NCBI RefSeq assembly: GCF_004000825.1
Contig: NZ_BILZ01000023.1
Location: 1 to 64,000, forward strand
DNA: 64,000 nt
Direction: 5' to 3'
Origin: Paenibacillus kobensis NBRC 15729
GTDB lineage: Bacteria > Bacillota > Bacilli > Paenibacillales > Paenibacillaceae
The stretch's first letter is position 1. Each line of letters starts with the position of its first letter. The position numbers and the translations under genes were made by a program. Positions 45,791 to 54,952 of the stretch are shown one piece after another. The notes under the pieces were generated by a model. It had not been told where the DNA came from and did no database searches. It saw only the letters and a program-made list of their open reading frames with translations.

Positions 45791-47260
45791 CTACGCCCCA
45801 ATGCCGTCCTCAATAATTGGCTCATTCGGCTCCGCTGGTGTGCCTGGGCCTTTCCCGTCGTCCACTTTAACGCCCTTGCCGACGCTGATAAGCGTTGGCT
45901 CGGCTTTGTATGTGTCGCGGGAGATCCGCTTGCGGGATACTTCTGCGCCGTCCTTGTACATCGTACGGTACGTCTCGACGATGTAGCCCGGTTTGCCCTG
46001 CTGTACGACGAGTCGTCCGCCATCCGGGAGTTGGGAGTTCACCGTTTCCTTCACGGGGGGTTCAAGTGTGCTTACCGTCTTCGATTCGATATCGTAGCGC
46101 ACGTTGTCTGGCATCGTGCCGAACAGCTTAACCGTCAGCTTCTTGCTCTCTACGACGGTACGAATAATAAGATACTTGCCGGTTGTGTTGCGGAAGCGGA
46201 AATTGATGCCGCCTTCGGAGAACGTCGCGTCCTGGCCGATCGGGAGGTAGCTGACTGGAATGGAGTGGTTGCGCCGCTCGACGATGTCGATGCCAACGCG
46301 GAGTACGGCGTTATACAGGGTGCTTGACACCTGGCAGATCCCGCCGCCAATGCCGGGTACGAGCTTGCCGTTCTGAATGACCGGCGCTTCGCGGTATCCG
46401 AAGTTTTTCTCCGTTGCTTTGACGATCTTGCTGTAGTCGAATACTTCGTCAGGCGCAAGTTCTACATCGTTCAAGCTCTTTGCTGTTGCCGTTACGTTAA
46501 AGGCGCGGCCTTCGGCGCTCGTCGTGAAGTCGGTCGTGAACGACATGATCATCCGGTCGATGCCTTCCGCCTTCAGTTTCTCCAGCGTGACTGCCGGCTC
46601 CACGACTTTGATCGGCAAGGCTGCTTCAACCTTGCGCTGCGCCGTATCCCGAATCTGTTCCGCTGTAGCAGGCGTCTCGGATTGCAGATTCCGGACGCTT
46701 TCATCGATCTTCCCCTGGAGCGTCTCGACATCGATTCGATAAGCGACCTGATGCGGCGTATAGACGACACGGTCATTGTCCGTAATGATGCGTTGGGCAT
46801 CCGTGGCGGCGCTGCTGTCCACCCAACCCCATTGGTTGCGGATTTCTTTATCGATTAAGGCCGAGTCGGACGAATAATGGATGTTCAATGTTTTCTCGAA
46901 TGACTGGCGATAGCGGGCACGCTCGATGACGCCACCGGAGCGCAGTTTCTCGATTGCTTCCTTAGCTTCGGATACATCGGCCGAATAGCCGAGTTCCTTC
47001 AATGTCCAAGAATGGCTGTCGCCCTCGGCGCCGGCATCGTTGGCGGTTACGATGGCGTGCTGCTGTCCCCAGCTTACGGCGTACTGAGACAGCAGGGAGG
47101 AGGCGTTGTCGATGTCCAAGCCGCCGATCGGAATGCCGCCTGCCGTCGTTCCCTCCGGAACGGTCGAATCGTTCGCATACATCCAAGCTGCTCCCCAACC
47201 GATCGAGCCAAGCAATAGCAAGCCGATCAATACGATAAAAGCGATATGAATCCGTTTCAT
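45791..47260 (-). CDS. VanW family protein with G5-like C-terminus
   Basis: This 489-residue protein has an N-terminal membrane anchor or signal (IAFIVLIGLLLLGSIGWGAAW), putative peptidoglycan-binding modules (about 40-240), a VanW core at about 280-400 (GGGICQVSSTLYNAVLRVG, RRNHSIPVSYLPIGQDAT) and a G5-like beta domain at 405-470. VanW proteins occur with vancomycin-resistance clusters and widely in Gram-positives as envelope proteins of unknown action. No van genes are nearby. The C-terminal tail is proline- and acid-rich. Confidence 0.88.
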   Translation of the reverse strand: MKRIHIAFIVLIGLLLLGSIGWGAAWMYANDSTVPEGTTAGGIPIGGLDIDNASSLLSQYAVSWGQQHAIVTANDAGAEGDSHSWTLKELGYSADVSEAKEAIEKLRSGGVIERARYRQSFEKTLNIHYSSDSALIDKEIRNQWGWVDSSAATDAQRIITDNDRVVYTPHQVAYRIDVETLQGKIDESVRNLQSETPATAEQIRDTAQRKVEAALPIKVVEPAVTLEKLKAEGIDRMIMSFTTDFTTSAEGRAFNVTATAKSLNDVELAPDEVFDYSKIVKATEKNFGYREAPVIQNGKLVPGIGGGICQVSSTLYNAVLRVGIDIVERRNHSIPVSYLPIGQDATFSEGGINFRFRNTTGKYLIIRTVVESKKLTVKLFGTMPDNVRYDIESKTVSTLEPPVKETVNSQLPDGGRLVVQQGKPGYIVETYRTMYKDGAEVSRKRISRDTYKAEPTLISVGKGVKVDDGKGPGTPAEPNEPIIEDGIGA

Positions 47261-47416
47261 CCTTATCCAGCTCCTCCTTATAATCCCCCGAGAACAGAAT
47301 GAATTTCTCGCTTACGGCTTGCCCGTTCTTATATGCTATGCTCGGAACACGCCCGAACTTGCCCGGAAGTCCACAAAATATGCCTTTGAGACTACGACCG
47401 AACCCTCCCGGCGGCC

Positions 47417-48283
47417 CTAGACCGGCGCGATGTAGCGGCTTCCCCCGTCAACCTCGGCGAATTGGCGTCCTTGCTGCTTGAGCACGAAGATGGCGTTAGA
47501 CTCCGTCCCGTACCATTCCAGTCCGATTGCGTAGCCTTTAGCAGATTTGGCAGCCGTTATGAGCCGGAAGTGGGAGGCGCGGATTTGTCCGCCGTCGTCG
47601 ACCCGCCAGATCGAACTGCTATCGGGGTCCCATGCGCTTCCTTCCAACGTGTACAGAACGGTCGTGTTGGCGGTAACTAGAGCGATGGCAGCCAGCGCGG
47701 TGCCGTCTGAATGATCGTATTCGACAAGCGCAACGGCAGAGTTCTGCCCAATCGTACCGATTCGTTCGTGCTTGATGACTTTCCGGTGGCTCACCTTCTC
47801 GATTCGGGTGACGATTGCGGCTGACAGCTTCTCGGCATTGGCTGCTTTGTAGGAAGGGAAGGAGTAACCGGACCAGGCATCTTTTGATGTCAAAATGCAG
47901 CTGTCGTTCGGCTCCGCTTTCCTCTTTCCTTTGACCTGATACAGAGCGCCCTCATCATGATCGAAGTTCCACATGTTCTGGCGGTGATTGCTTTGTTCAT
48001 CCTCTTGCTGGTAGCCGGCGCTCGCAATGGCGAGCTTCTCATTCGGGGTGCAGATCGCCTGTGTATACGGCTTGGCATTGTCCGTCTTCGCGATTAGTCC
48101 GAGCAACCTCGTGCCTTGTTGATCCGCATAGCCGACTGCGATTCGTTCTTTCGTCAGCTTATCTTCTGCCGTCTTCAGTGATGAACCATTCCCTGCTGCC
48201 AGCGCAGCAGCGCCGGACGCTCCGGCGAGCAGCGCAATCGTACAAACGGCGGCGATTCCCTTGGTGACCAATGACGATACCAT
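47417..48283 (-). CDS. Secreted protein of unknown function
   Basis: This 288-residue protein has a clear signal peptide (MVSSLVTKGIAAVCTIALLAG..., cleavage near ALAA). The mature part has two cysteines (AICTPN and SCILTS) that might form a disulfide, and beta-rich C-terminal strands. I do not recognise the family. The ATG at 48283 is chosen because GGGAGG lies just upstream; a further ATG upstream would put the ribosome site inside the gene. It is transcribed in the same direction as vanW and away from ftsE. Confidence 0.7.
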   Translation of the reverse strand: MVSSLVTKGIAAVCTIALLAGASGAAALAAGNGSSLKTAEDKLTKERIAVGYADQQGTRLLGLIAKTDNAKPYTQAICTPNEKLAIASAGYQQEDEQSNHRQNMWNFDHDEGALYQVKGKRKAEPNDSCILTSKDAWSGYSFPSYKAANAEKLSAAIVTRIEKVSHRKVIKHERIGTIGQNSAVALVEYDHSDGTALAAIALVTANTTVLYTLEGSAWDPDSSSIWRVDDGGQIRASHFRLITAAKSAKGYAIGLEWYGTESNAIFVLKQQGRQFAEVDGGSRYIAPV

Positions 48284-48583
48284 GTCTTCAATCCTCCCAA
48301 ACATTGAATGAACTTATAAACGTTTGGACGAACCTGGAAGTTACGCCAGCTAAGGCGAATGCGGTTAAAAAATTTGATAAAGACGGGACTTGCTCTGGTT
48401 AGTTGATCAGGCTCTATGAGGGGGCGCTTACATGAGCGCGGACTCGACTATATTCGCAGCGGGCATTTGTCGAATAAGTCTTGGATTAGAATTGTTAAAA
48501 AATGAGGAAAGCAACGAGTTTATAGAGGATTTCGCGCATTCCTGTCGAAATAGTAGCGTCGACAACTTACAGGATGTGATACC
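48284..48583. promoter_or_regulatory. Divergent control region, secreted protein / ftsE
   Basis: This is a 300-base gap without a gene. The best plus-strand site is CTTACA, 16 bases, TATATT near 48429-48456, a moderate sigma-A match for ftsE. Nothing else stands out. Confidence 0.35.
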
Positions 48584-49270
48584 GTGATAGAAATGCAGGA
48601 TATCTGGAAGACGTACGCTGACGGCACGCATGCGCTTCGCGGCGTCTCAGTCCGTATAGATCGTAACGATTTTGTATACCTTGTCGGACCTTCCGGCGCG
48701 GGCAAATCGACGTTCATGAAGCTCATTTACCGGGAGGAAGTCCCGACGAAAGGCCAAATTTCCGTTAACGGCTTTAACATAGGCAAGCTGAAGCCGCGCA
48801 AAATTCCGTATGTGCGCCGCAACATCGGCGTCATCTTTCAAGATTTCCGGCTGCTGCCGAAAATGTCAGTCTACGAAAATATCGCCTTCGCGATGGAAGT
48901 CATAGAGGCGCCGAAGAAGCTGATCCGCAAGCGGACGATGGAAGTGATCGAGCTTGTCGGTCTCAAAGGGAAGCACAACAGCTTACCGTCACAGCTGTCA
49001 GGCGGGGAGCAGCAACGCGTCGCAATCGCTCGCGCCATCATTAACAATCCGTCCGTTATCGTAGCGGACGAGCCTACCGGCAACCTGGACCCCGAGACGT
49101 CATGGGGCATCATGAACCTGCTCGAAGAGATCAACTTCCGGGGCGCTACAATTATCATGGCCACGCATAACCGGGAAATCGTCAACTCGCTTCGCAAGCG
49201 CGTCATCGCCATCGAGAGTGGTGCGATCGTACGCGATGAAGTAAGAGGGGAGTACGGTTATGAAATTTAG
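48584..49270 (+). CDS. ftsE: Cell division ATP-binding protein FtsE
   Basis: This 228-residue ABC ATPase has Walker A GPSGAGKST (about 36-44), Q-loop FQDFRLLP, signature LSGGEQQR and Walker B VIVADEPTG. With FtsX it controls cell-wall hydrolases during elongation or sporulation in Firmicutes. GTG start; the gene overlaps ftsX by 11 bases. Confidence 0.96.
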   Translation: MIEMQDIWKTYADGTHALRGVSVRIDRNDFVYLVGPSGAGKSTFMKLIYREEVPTKGQISVNGFNIGKLKPRKIPYVRRNIGVIFQDFRLLPKMSVYENIAFAMEVIEAPKKLIRKRTMEVIELVGLKGKHNSLPSQLSGGEQQRVAIARAIINNPSVIVADEPTGNLDPETSWGIMNLLEEINFRGATIIMATHNREIVNSLRKRVIAIESGAIVRDEVRGEYGYEI

Positions 49271-50177
49271 AACTTTTCTGAGACATATGCGGGAAGGGGT
49301 CAAAAATATCGCGCGCAACGGCTGGATGTCGTTCGCCTCGGTATCCTCTATTTTTATCTCGCTGTTTATTTTAGGTGTATTTGTATTGCTGTCGTTGAAC
49401 GTTAGCAATTTTGCATCTCAAGTTGAGAGCCAAGTGCAAATTCGAGTATTTCTACAATTGAATGTCGATAAGGCAACCGTCGACCGGCTTAATAACGATA
49501 TCGGCAACATGGCCGACGTGAAGACCGTCACATTCGTATCGAAGGATGAAGGGCTGGAACTGCTCCGCAAGAACTTAGGGGAAGACGGCGATTACTTGCT
49601 GGAAGGGTTCGACAAGACGAACAACCCGCTTCCGGATTCGTTCACGGTCGAAGTGTTCGAGCCGAAGACGATCGCGGACGTTGCGAAGCAGATCAAAGCG
49701 ATCAATAACGCAGACGGCGCGAAGCCGATCATGAACGTGAAGTATGGACAAGGAACGGTCGAGAAGCTGTTCAAGGTGACGGACGTTGTCAGAACGATCG
49801 GCCTTGTGCTTGTCATCGGCCTGTCTGTTACGGCGATGTTCCTGATTTCCAATACGATTAAGATGACGATCATTCACCGCCGCCGGGAGATCGGCATTAT
49901 GAAGCTGGTAGGCGCGACGAACGCGTTCATCCGCTGGCCGTTTTTTGTCGAGGGCGCGTTAATCGGATTCGGCTCCTCTTTGCTTACGGCAATCGTCCTG
50001 CTGTTCGGTTATTCGAAGCTGATTGAATCCACGCAGTTCGATCTTGGACTTGCGATGATTAAGCTCGTTCCGTTCGATGACGTTGCCTTTCTGTTGACTG
50101 CCGCTCTGGTTGGCCTCGGTACGCTGCTTGGCGTATGGGGCAGTACGATTTCGGTTCGCAAGTATTTGAAAGTGTAG
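49260..50177 (+). CDS. ftsX: Cell division membrane protein FtsX
   Basis: This 305-residue permease-like subunit has TM1 at about 22-45, a large extracellular loop (50-170), and three further helices (VIGLSVTAMFLIS, LIGFGSSLLTAIVLL, AALVGLGTLLGVW). It transmits FtsE ATPase action to an outside hydrolase or its activator; the next gene encodes a LytM coiled-coil protein, the likely partner. Confidence 0.95.
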   Translation: MKFRTFLRHMREGVKNIARNGWMSFASVSSIFISLFILGVFVLLSLNVSNFASQVESQVQIRVFLQLNVDKATVDRLNNDIGNMADVKTVTFVSKDEGLELLRKNLGEDGDYLLEGFDKTNNPLPDSFTVEVFEPKTIADVAKQIKAINNADGAKPIMNVKYGQGTVEKLFKVTDVVRTIGLVLVIGLSVTAMFLISNTIKMTIIHRRREIGIMKLVGATNAFIRWPFFVEGALIGFGSSLLTAIVLLFGYSKLIESTQFDLGLAMIKLVPFDDVAFLLTAALVGLGTLLGVWGSTISVRKYLKV

Positions 50178-50183
50178 GTGATC

Positions 50184-51404
50184 ATGCAGGTGAAGAGGTC
50201 CGGAACTTGGAAAAAAACGGTCGCAGCGCTGCTGGCGCTGCTCGTGACGGTTGCCGTCTGGCAGACGAGGGCCGACGCTCCCGAAGCCGAAGCATCCTCC
50301 ACAATCAGCGAGATCAACAAGCAATTGGAGAAAGTGAAGAAGCAAGCGCAGGAAGCGGCGTCGACGCGGCGCTCGGCTGAGCAGGAGAGCAAGGACGTGC
50401 TTGCGAAGAAGAATGAGGCAGCGCAGTCCGTGAACGACATTATGAAGCAGATGGACACGATCGGGCAGCAGCGCAACGGCGTTCAGAAGCAGATCGATCA
50501 GACGGAAGAAGATCTGATGGTTGCCGGCAAGGAGAAGGAAGAGGCAGAGGCGCGCGTTGTGGCGCGCAAGAAGATGCTCGATTCCCGCTTGCAGCTGATG
50601 TATCAGAATGGGGTTGTATCGTATCTTGACGTGCTGATGAGCTCGGCAAGCTTTACCGATTTCATCGACCGATTTGATGCGCTGCAGTCGATCGTTAATC
50701 AGGACAAGGATATTTTGGAGCAGCATAAGAAGGATAAGGCGCTCATCGTGCAGAAAGAAGCAGAGATCCAAGATAAATTCGAGGATCTCAAAGTGAAGTA
50801 CGGGAAGCTCGAAGAATACGAAGCGATGCTGGAAGAGAAAGAGAAGACGAAGGAAAAGCTCGTCGCTCAATTGAATCAGAAGATGGCGGAGCTTGAGGAT
50901 ATCAGCGAAGAGCAGGAGAAGCTGATGCTCGAGCTGGCGCAGAAGACGGCAGATCTGGAGCGGAAGAAACGTGAGGCGCAGAAGAAGCAGACGGTGTTCT
51001 ACACCGGCGGCAAGCTGGCCGTTCCGCTCAAAGACTCTTATCGAATCAGTGACGGCTTCGGCTACCGGATTCATCCTATCTATCATACGAGGAAGCTTCA
51101 TGCCGGTATCGATATGGCAGCTCCTGCGGGCACGAATATTTATGCGGCCGAGTCGGGCGTCGTCATTACGGCGGGTTGGACGAACGGATACGGTTATACC
51201 GTTATTTTGGACCACGGCAACGGGCTGTGGACGCTGTACGGGCATATCCGCAAAGGCGGCATTAAAGTTAAAGTCGGCGAAAGCGTGAAACGCGGCGAGA
51301 AAATTGCCGAAGTCGGTTCGACAGGCAATTCGACGGGCAACCATTTGCATTTCGAAGTTCGCTTGAACGGAACGGCTAAAGACCCGAGCGGTTATTTGAA
51401 ATAG
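50184..51404 (+). CDS. Coiled-coil M23 (LytM) peptidoglycan hydrolase or activator, EnvC-like
   Basis: This protein of about 406 residues has a signal peptide, long coiled coils (about 35-275) and a C-terminal M23 domain with HAGIDMAAPAGT and GNHLHFEVRLNG, so the zinc-binding H-x3-D and HxH motifs are intact. Intact sites suggest an active endopeptidase, unlike E. coli EnvC. The architecture and place after ftsX point to control by FtsEX. ATG 50184 is preferred over GTG 50178 for the AGGTG site. Confidence 0.9.
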   Translation: MQVKRSGTWKKTVAALLALLVTVAVWQTRADAPEAEASSTISEINKQLEKVKKQAQEAASTRRSAEQESKDVLAKKNEAAQSVNDIMKQMDTIGQQRNGVQKQIDQTEEDLMVAGKEKEEAEARVVARKKMLDSRLQLMYQNGVVSYLDVLMSSASFTDFIDRFDALQSIVNQDKDILEQHKKDKALIVQKEAEIQDKFEDLKVKYGKLEEYEAMLEEKEKTKEKLVAQLNQKMAELEDISEEQEKLMLELAQKTADLERKKREAQKKQTVFYTGGKLAVPLKDSYRISDGFGYRIHPIYHTRKLHAGIDMAAPAGTNIYAAESGVVITAGWTNGYGYTVILDHGNGLWTLYGHIRKGGIKVKVGESVKRGEKIAEVGSTGNSTGNHLHFEVRLNGTAKDPSGYLK

Positions 51405-51450
51405 ACTTATGGCTGGCACGGCCTGTTCATGATAACGAATGCCGACGATC

Positions 51451-51475
51451 GGAGTCACGCGAGTGGCTCCTTTCG
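51451..51475 (+). terminator. Weak terminator after the M23 gene
   Basis: GGAGTCAC-GCGA-GTGGCTCC (one G-T pair) followed by TTTCGTT. Confidence 0.5.
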
Positions 51476-51604
51476 TTATATTCGCCTCCATTGGATCAAA
51501 TAAAAAGGAAAGGCTTGTCATATACTACTCGTTGTGTTGCATGCGGCTGAGCAATGGAAGCGGCGGCATCAAGGTTGTAGAAGGACAGACAAGGTGGTGG
51601 CGAT

Positions 51605-53074
51605 ATGCATTTCAAATTGCGGACGGTCATAGCGTTCGTGGCCATGACGATGGCAGTCTCGGTTGTCGGGACGCTCATGGCGACGGAGAATTGGGTAATA
51701 AAACGGCTGGATGACGGAAGTTCGGCTTCGGGCGCGTCCGCTGCCGCGCAGGGCGGCTTGAGCGAGAAGGAATCGGCGAAGCTCGGTGCGGTCATGGATT
51801 TGATCGAGAGCAATTATTACAAGGACGTTGAGCGCAGCGAAGTCGTCAACGGCGCGATTTCCGGCATGATTGGCGCATTGGATGATCCTTATTCCGTCTA
51901 TATGGAGAAGGAAACAGCGCGGCATTTTTCGGAAACGGTCGACGGATCTTTCACCGGCATTGGCGCTGAAGTGACGATGGAGAACGGCAAGGTCGTCGTC
52001 ATCTCGGCGATCAAGGATTCTCCGGCGGAGCGGGCGGGTCTGCTTCCGAAGGACGTGCTGCTGTCGGTCAACGGCGTGAAGCTGGACGGGTTGAAGCTGA
52101 ACGAAGCGGTGAACAAAATCCGCGGGCCGCGCGGTACGAAAGCGAAGCTGGAAATTCAGCGCACCGGCGTAGGCAAGACGATTCGGCTCGAGCTAGTGCG
52201 CGACGATATCGACGTGGAGACGGTCTATGCTTCGATGAAAGAGGGCGGAGTCGGACTGATTGAGATCCGGCAGTTCTCGATGAATACGGCGGACCGGTTC
52301 GCCGATGAGCTGAAGAAGCTCGAGGACCAAGGAATGAAGGGGCTCGTGATCGACGTTCGCAATAACCCGGGCGGCGTGCTGCCGGTCGTGGAGAAGGTCG
52401 TCGAGCCGTTTATTGCGAAGGGCAAGACGATTGTGCAGGTGGAGTCGCGCGACGGACAACGGCAAACGACAAAGTCGGAAGGCGAGGGACGCACCTACCC
52501 GATTGCAGTGCTTACGAATGAAGGAAGCGCGAGCGCTTCGGAGATTTTGGCTGGCGCTCTGCAGCAATCTGCCGGTGCGGTGCTGGTTGGCGAGAAGACG
52601 TTCGGCAAAGGAACGGTGCAAGTGTCGTTCAACAAGACGATCGGAGACGGCAGCATCGTGAAGATGACGATTGCCAAATGGCTGACTCCGAACGGCACAT
52701 GGGTGCACGGCGCAGGCATGGAGCCTGACGTGAAGGTTGCACCGCCTGCCGTGTACAAAGCGGCTAGACTGTCGCGCGGCGAGACGCTGCGCAAGGATCA
52801 ACTAGGTGAAGATGTGAAGAGCCTGCAGTTGATGCTTACGGCAGTCGGCTACAAGACGGACCGGATTGACGGCTATTTCAGCGAGAAGACGGAAAGTGCC
52901 GTGAAGCAGTATCAGCAGGCAGCCGGCTTGCCGGTGAACGGCACGGTCGATCTTGCGACGGCGGATACGTTGGAACGGGACGTGATTAAGTGGATCCGCG
53001 AGGAGCGCAACGACGTTCAGTTGAACAAAGCGCTTGGTATCGTGCGGGACAAATTGATGAAGGCGGCAAGCTAG
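51605..53074 (+). CDS. ctpB: S41 carboxy-terminal processing protease, CtpB-like
   Basis: This 489-residue exported protease has an N-terminal membrane anchor, a PDZ domain at about 105-190 (GIGAEVTMENGKVVVISAIK), and the S41 catalytic core with Ser310 in NEGSASASEI and Lys335/Gln339 in GEKTFGKGTVQ. A C-terminal PG-binding-1 domain lies at about 400-465 (LQLMLTAVGYKTDRIDGYFSEKT). In B. subtilis CtpB cuts SpoIVFA during sporulation. Located at the syntenic place after ftsX. Confidence 0.94.
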   Translation: MHFKLRTVIAFVAMTMAVSVVGTLMATENWVIKRLDDGSSASGASAAAQGGLSEKESAKLGAVMDLIESNYYKDVERSEVVNGAISGMIGALDDPYSVYMEKETARHFSETVDGSFTGIGAEVTMENGKVVVISAIKDSPAERAGLLPKDVLLSVNGVKLDGLKLNEAVNKIRGPRGTKAKLEIQRTGVGKTIRLELVRDDIDVETVYASMKEGGVGLIEIRQFSMNTADRFADELKKLEDQGMKGLVIDVRNNPGGVLPVVEKVVEPFIAKGKTIVQVESRDGQRQTTKSEGEGRTYPIAVLTNEGSASASEILAGALQQSAGAVLVGEKTFGKGTVQVSFNKTIGDGSIVKMTIAKWLTPNGTWVHGAGMEPDVKVAPPAVYKAARLSRGETLRKDQLGEDVKSLQLMLTAVGYKTDRIDGYFSEKTESAVKQYQQAAGLPVNGTVDLATADTLERDVIKWIREERNDVQLNKALGIVRDKLMKAAS

Positions 53075-53124
53075 CTGCCGGATATAGGGTGATGGAGGCA
53101 GCATGCCGCCATCGAGTGTGGGAA

Positions 53125-53148
53125 GAGCGCCGAGAGGCGCTCTTTTTT
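53125..53148 (+). terminator. ctpB terminator
   Basis: GAGCGCC-GAGA-GGCGCTC followed by TTTTTT. Confidence 0.93.
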
Positions 53149-53333
53149 ATATAGGTTCCGGCCTAGTTATCTTGCGTGGCCGGTATAGGTATGCAGGGAG
53201 ACAGTTCGTGGCTCGTGCGGGCAGGAATATCGTTACAAATGTCGAAAATATAGAAAGTCGGTTCCATTCACACGGCGAATCGGTCTATTATCATTAGAGG
53301 ATGACTTATCTTGAAGGCCGAAAGGATGATCAG

Positions 53334-54836
53334 ATGGATGCGGTAAACGAATGGCTGCGTTTGATCGGAGACGGTGCGGTTCATGCGCTGGCGCAGCCGT
53401 TTTATTATATTGCGTTAATTGTTATTGCGGTTCTATATATACGCGGGACGACGATGGAACGAAGACTGTTCCATGTAAGGCTTCATGCTTGGCCGCTGCT
53501 GTTAGGGCGGACGATCGTTGCCGGTCTGGCGGTCGGACTGGTACTGTCAGGCTTATCCGTGCTGCTCGGCACCTCGTTGACAGCCGAAGCTGCGTTATGG
53601 CTGTGGGGGACGGCAGCGGTGCTGGCGCTGCTGCGGCTTCGTTATTTATGCTTCGCTTATGCGGCAGGCGTGTTGGCGCTGCTGCAATCGGCAATCGGTT
53701 TCACGACGCTGGAGGAGCGGGGCGGTTGGATCGGTGATGCGGCAGCTTCGCTGGCAGCAGTCGATATGCCGGCCGTGCTGCTGCTCGTCGCGCTTCTGCA
53801 CGGGGCGGAAGCGCTGCTCGTGCGCCGGCAAGGTTCGAAGTTTGCAACGCCGTTATTCATGGAAGGCAAACGGGGCAAGCTGATCGGCGCGTATCGTATG
53901 CAGGGCTATTGGGCTGTTCCGCTACTGCTGCTCGTTCCGGCAAGCTCCGGCGGCGTGGAATTGCCATGGACGCCGCTGCTGCCGCTGTTGTCTGGCCAGT
54001 CTGCGGACGGCGGCGCTGCGGGTTGGTCGTTCGCGGCAGTGCCGATGATTATCGGCTTCACGGAATGGACAAGGTCGCAGCTTCCGGAGCGCAAGGCGCA
54101 GCATGCGGCGAAATCGCTGCTCTGGTATAGCCTCGCGGTTGCAGCGGCTGCACTGGCGGCCGCTTGGCTGCCGGCGCTGCTCCCGGTTGCGGCGCTTGTC
54201 GCGCTGCTCCTGCATGAGCTGCTCATCTGGTCGAGCGGGCGCAAGGAATCGGAAGGAACGCCGCTATTCGTTCATGACGGACGAGGGCTTATGGTGCTTG
54301 GCATCGTGCCGGGGACGCCAGCCGCTCATATGGGACTGCAGAGCGGCGAAATTTTGTACAAGGTCAACGGGATGAGAGTGAGGACGAAAGAAGAATTGTA
54401 CGACGCGCTTCACCGCAACTCGGCGTTCTGCAAGCTGGAGGTTCTGAACCGGGAAGGCCATCAGCGGTTCGTGCAGCGGGCGCGTTATGCAGGCGAGCAT
54501 CACCAGCTTGGCGTTATTCTTGCGCCGGACGACCGCGCGGAATATTATGTGGAGCCGGCTCCGGGCTCGTTGCTGGCACTGCTGTTTAGCGGACGTGCCG
54601 CGCATCGGCGGGAGGTTGGTTACGGAAATGGCGGCGGTACAGCCGCGATGGAGCAGGCGGCGGCGTTGGCGCTGCCATTGGGACAAGCCGAGCAGGCTGC
54701 AGCTGATTCGACGGAGTTGGACGGCTCTTCACGGTCTGGTGAACTGCAGGTTGGATCCGATGAAGCGAACGGCAGTAGTGTCTCCGGGACGGGAGATAGC
54801 GAGCCGTCGCTGCCGAGCCGTTCGCGCCGCAAGTAA
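53334..54836 (+). CDS. Polytopic membrane protein with PDZ domain
   Basis: This 500-residue protein has about eight hydrophobic segments in residues 10-300 and a cytosol- or wall-facing PDZ domain at about 312-395 (GLMVLGIVPGTPAAHMGLQSGEILYKVNG). The C-terminal tail is Ser/Glu-rich and low-complexity. Such PDZ proteins follow ctpB in Paenibacillaceae. A role in presenting substrates to the protease is plausible but unproven. ATG 53334 is chosen: AAAGGA is 7 bases upstream, whereas the ATG at 53301 has GAGG too close. Confidence 0.82.
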   Translation: MDAVNEWLRLIGDGAVHALAQPFYYIALIVIAVLYIRGTTMERRLFHVRLHAWPLLLGRTIVAGLAVGLVLSGLSVLLGTSLTAEAALWLWGTAAVLALLRLRYLCFAYAAGVLALLQSAIGFTTLEERGGWIGDAAASLAAVDMPAVLLLVALLHGAEALLVRRQGSKFATPLFMEGKRGKLIGAYRMQGYWAVPLLLLVPASSGGVELPWTPLLPLLSGQSADGGAAGWSFAAVPMIIGFTEWTRSQLPERKAQHAAKSLLWYSLAVAAAALAAAWLPALLPVAALVALLLHELLIWSSGRKESEGTPLFVHDGRGLMVLGIVPGTPAAHMGLQSGEILYKVNGMRVRTKEELYDALHRNSAFCKLEVLNREGHQRFVQRARYAGEHHQLGVILAPDDRAEYYVEPAPGSLLALLFSGRAAHRREVGYGNGGGTAAMEQAAALALPLGQAEQAAADSTELDGSSRSGELQVGSDEANGSSVSGTGDSEPSLPSRSRRK

Positions 54837-54913
54837 TCTGCGACTGGGCGGCTAGATTGGTGAGCTACATTTGTCCATATAGTCCCGAGAATCATCCATA
54901 CTCAAATCGAAAA

Positions 54914-54952
54914 GGGAATGCCATAATGATTCATTATGAGCGTTCCTTTTTT
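54914..54952 (+). promoter_or_regulatory. Terminator-like hairpin enclosing the alpha-galactosidase start codon
   Basis: GGAATGC (54915-54921) pairs with GCGTTCC (54940-54946; one T-G), then CATAATG (54922-54928) with CATTATG (54932-54938), and TTTTTT follows. The Shine-Dalgarno AAAGGGA (54911-54917) and the ATG (54926) are within the stem, so folding would hide the start and could also end transcription. Confidence 0.6.
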
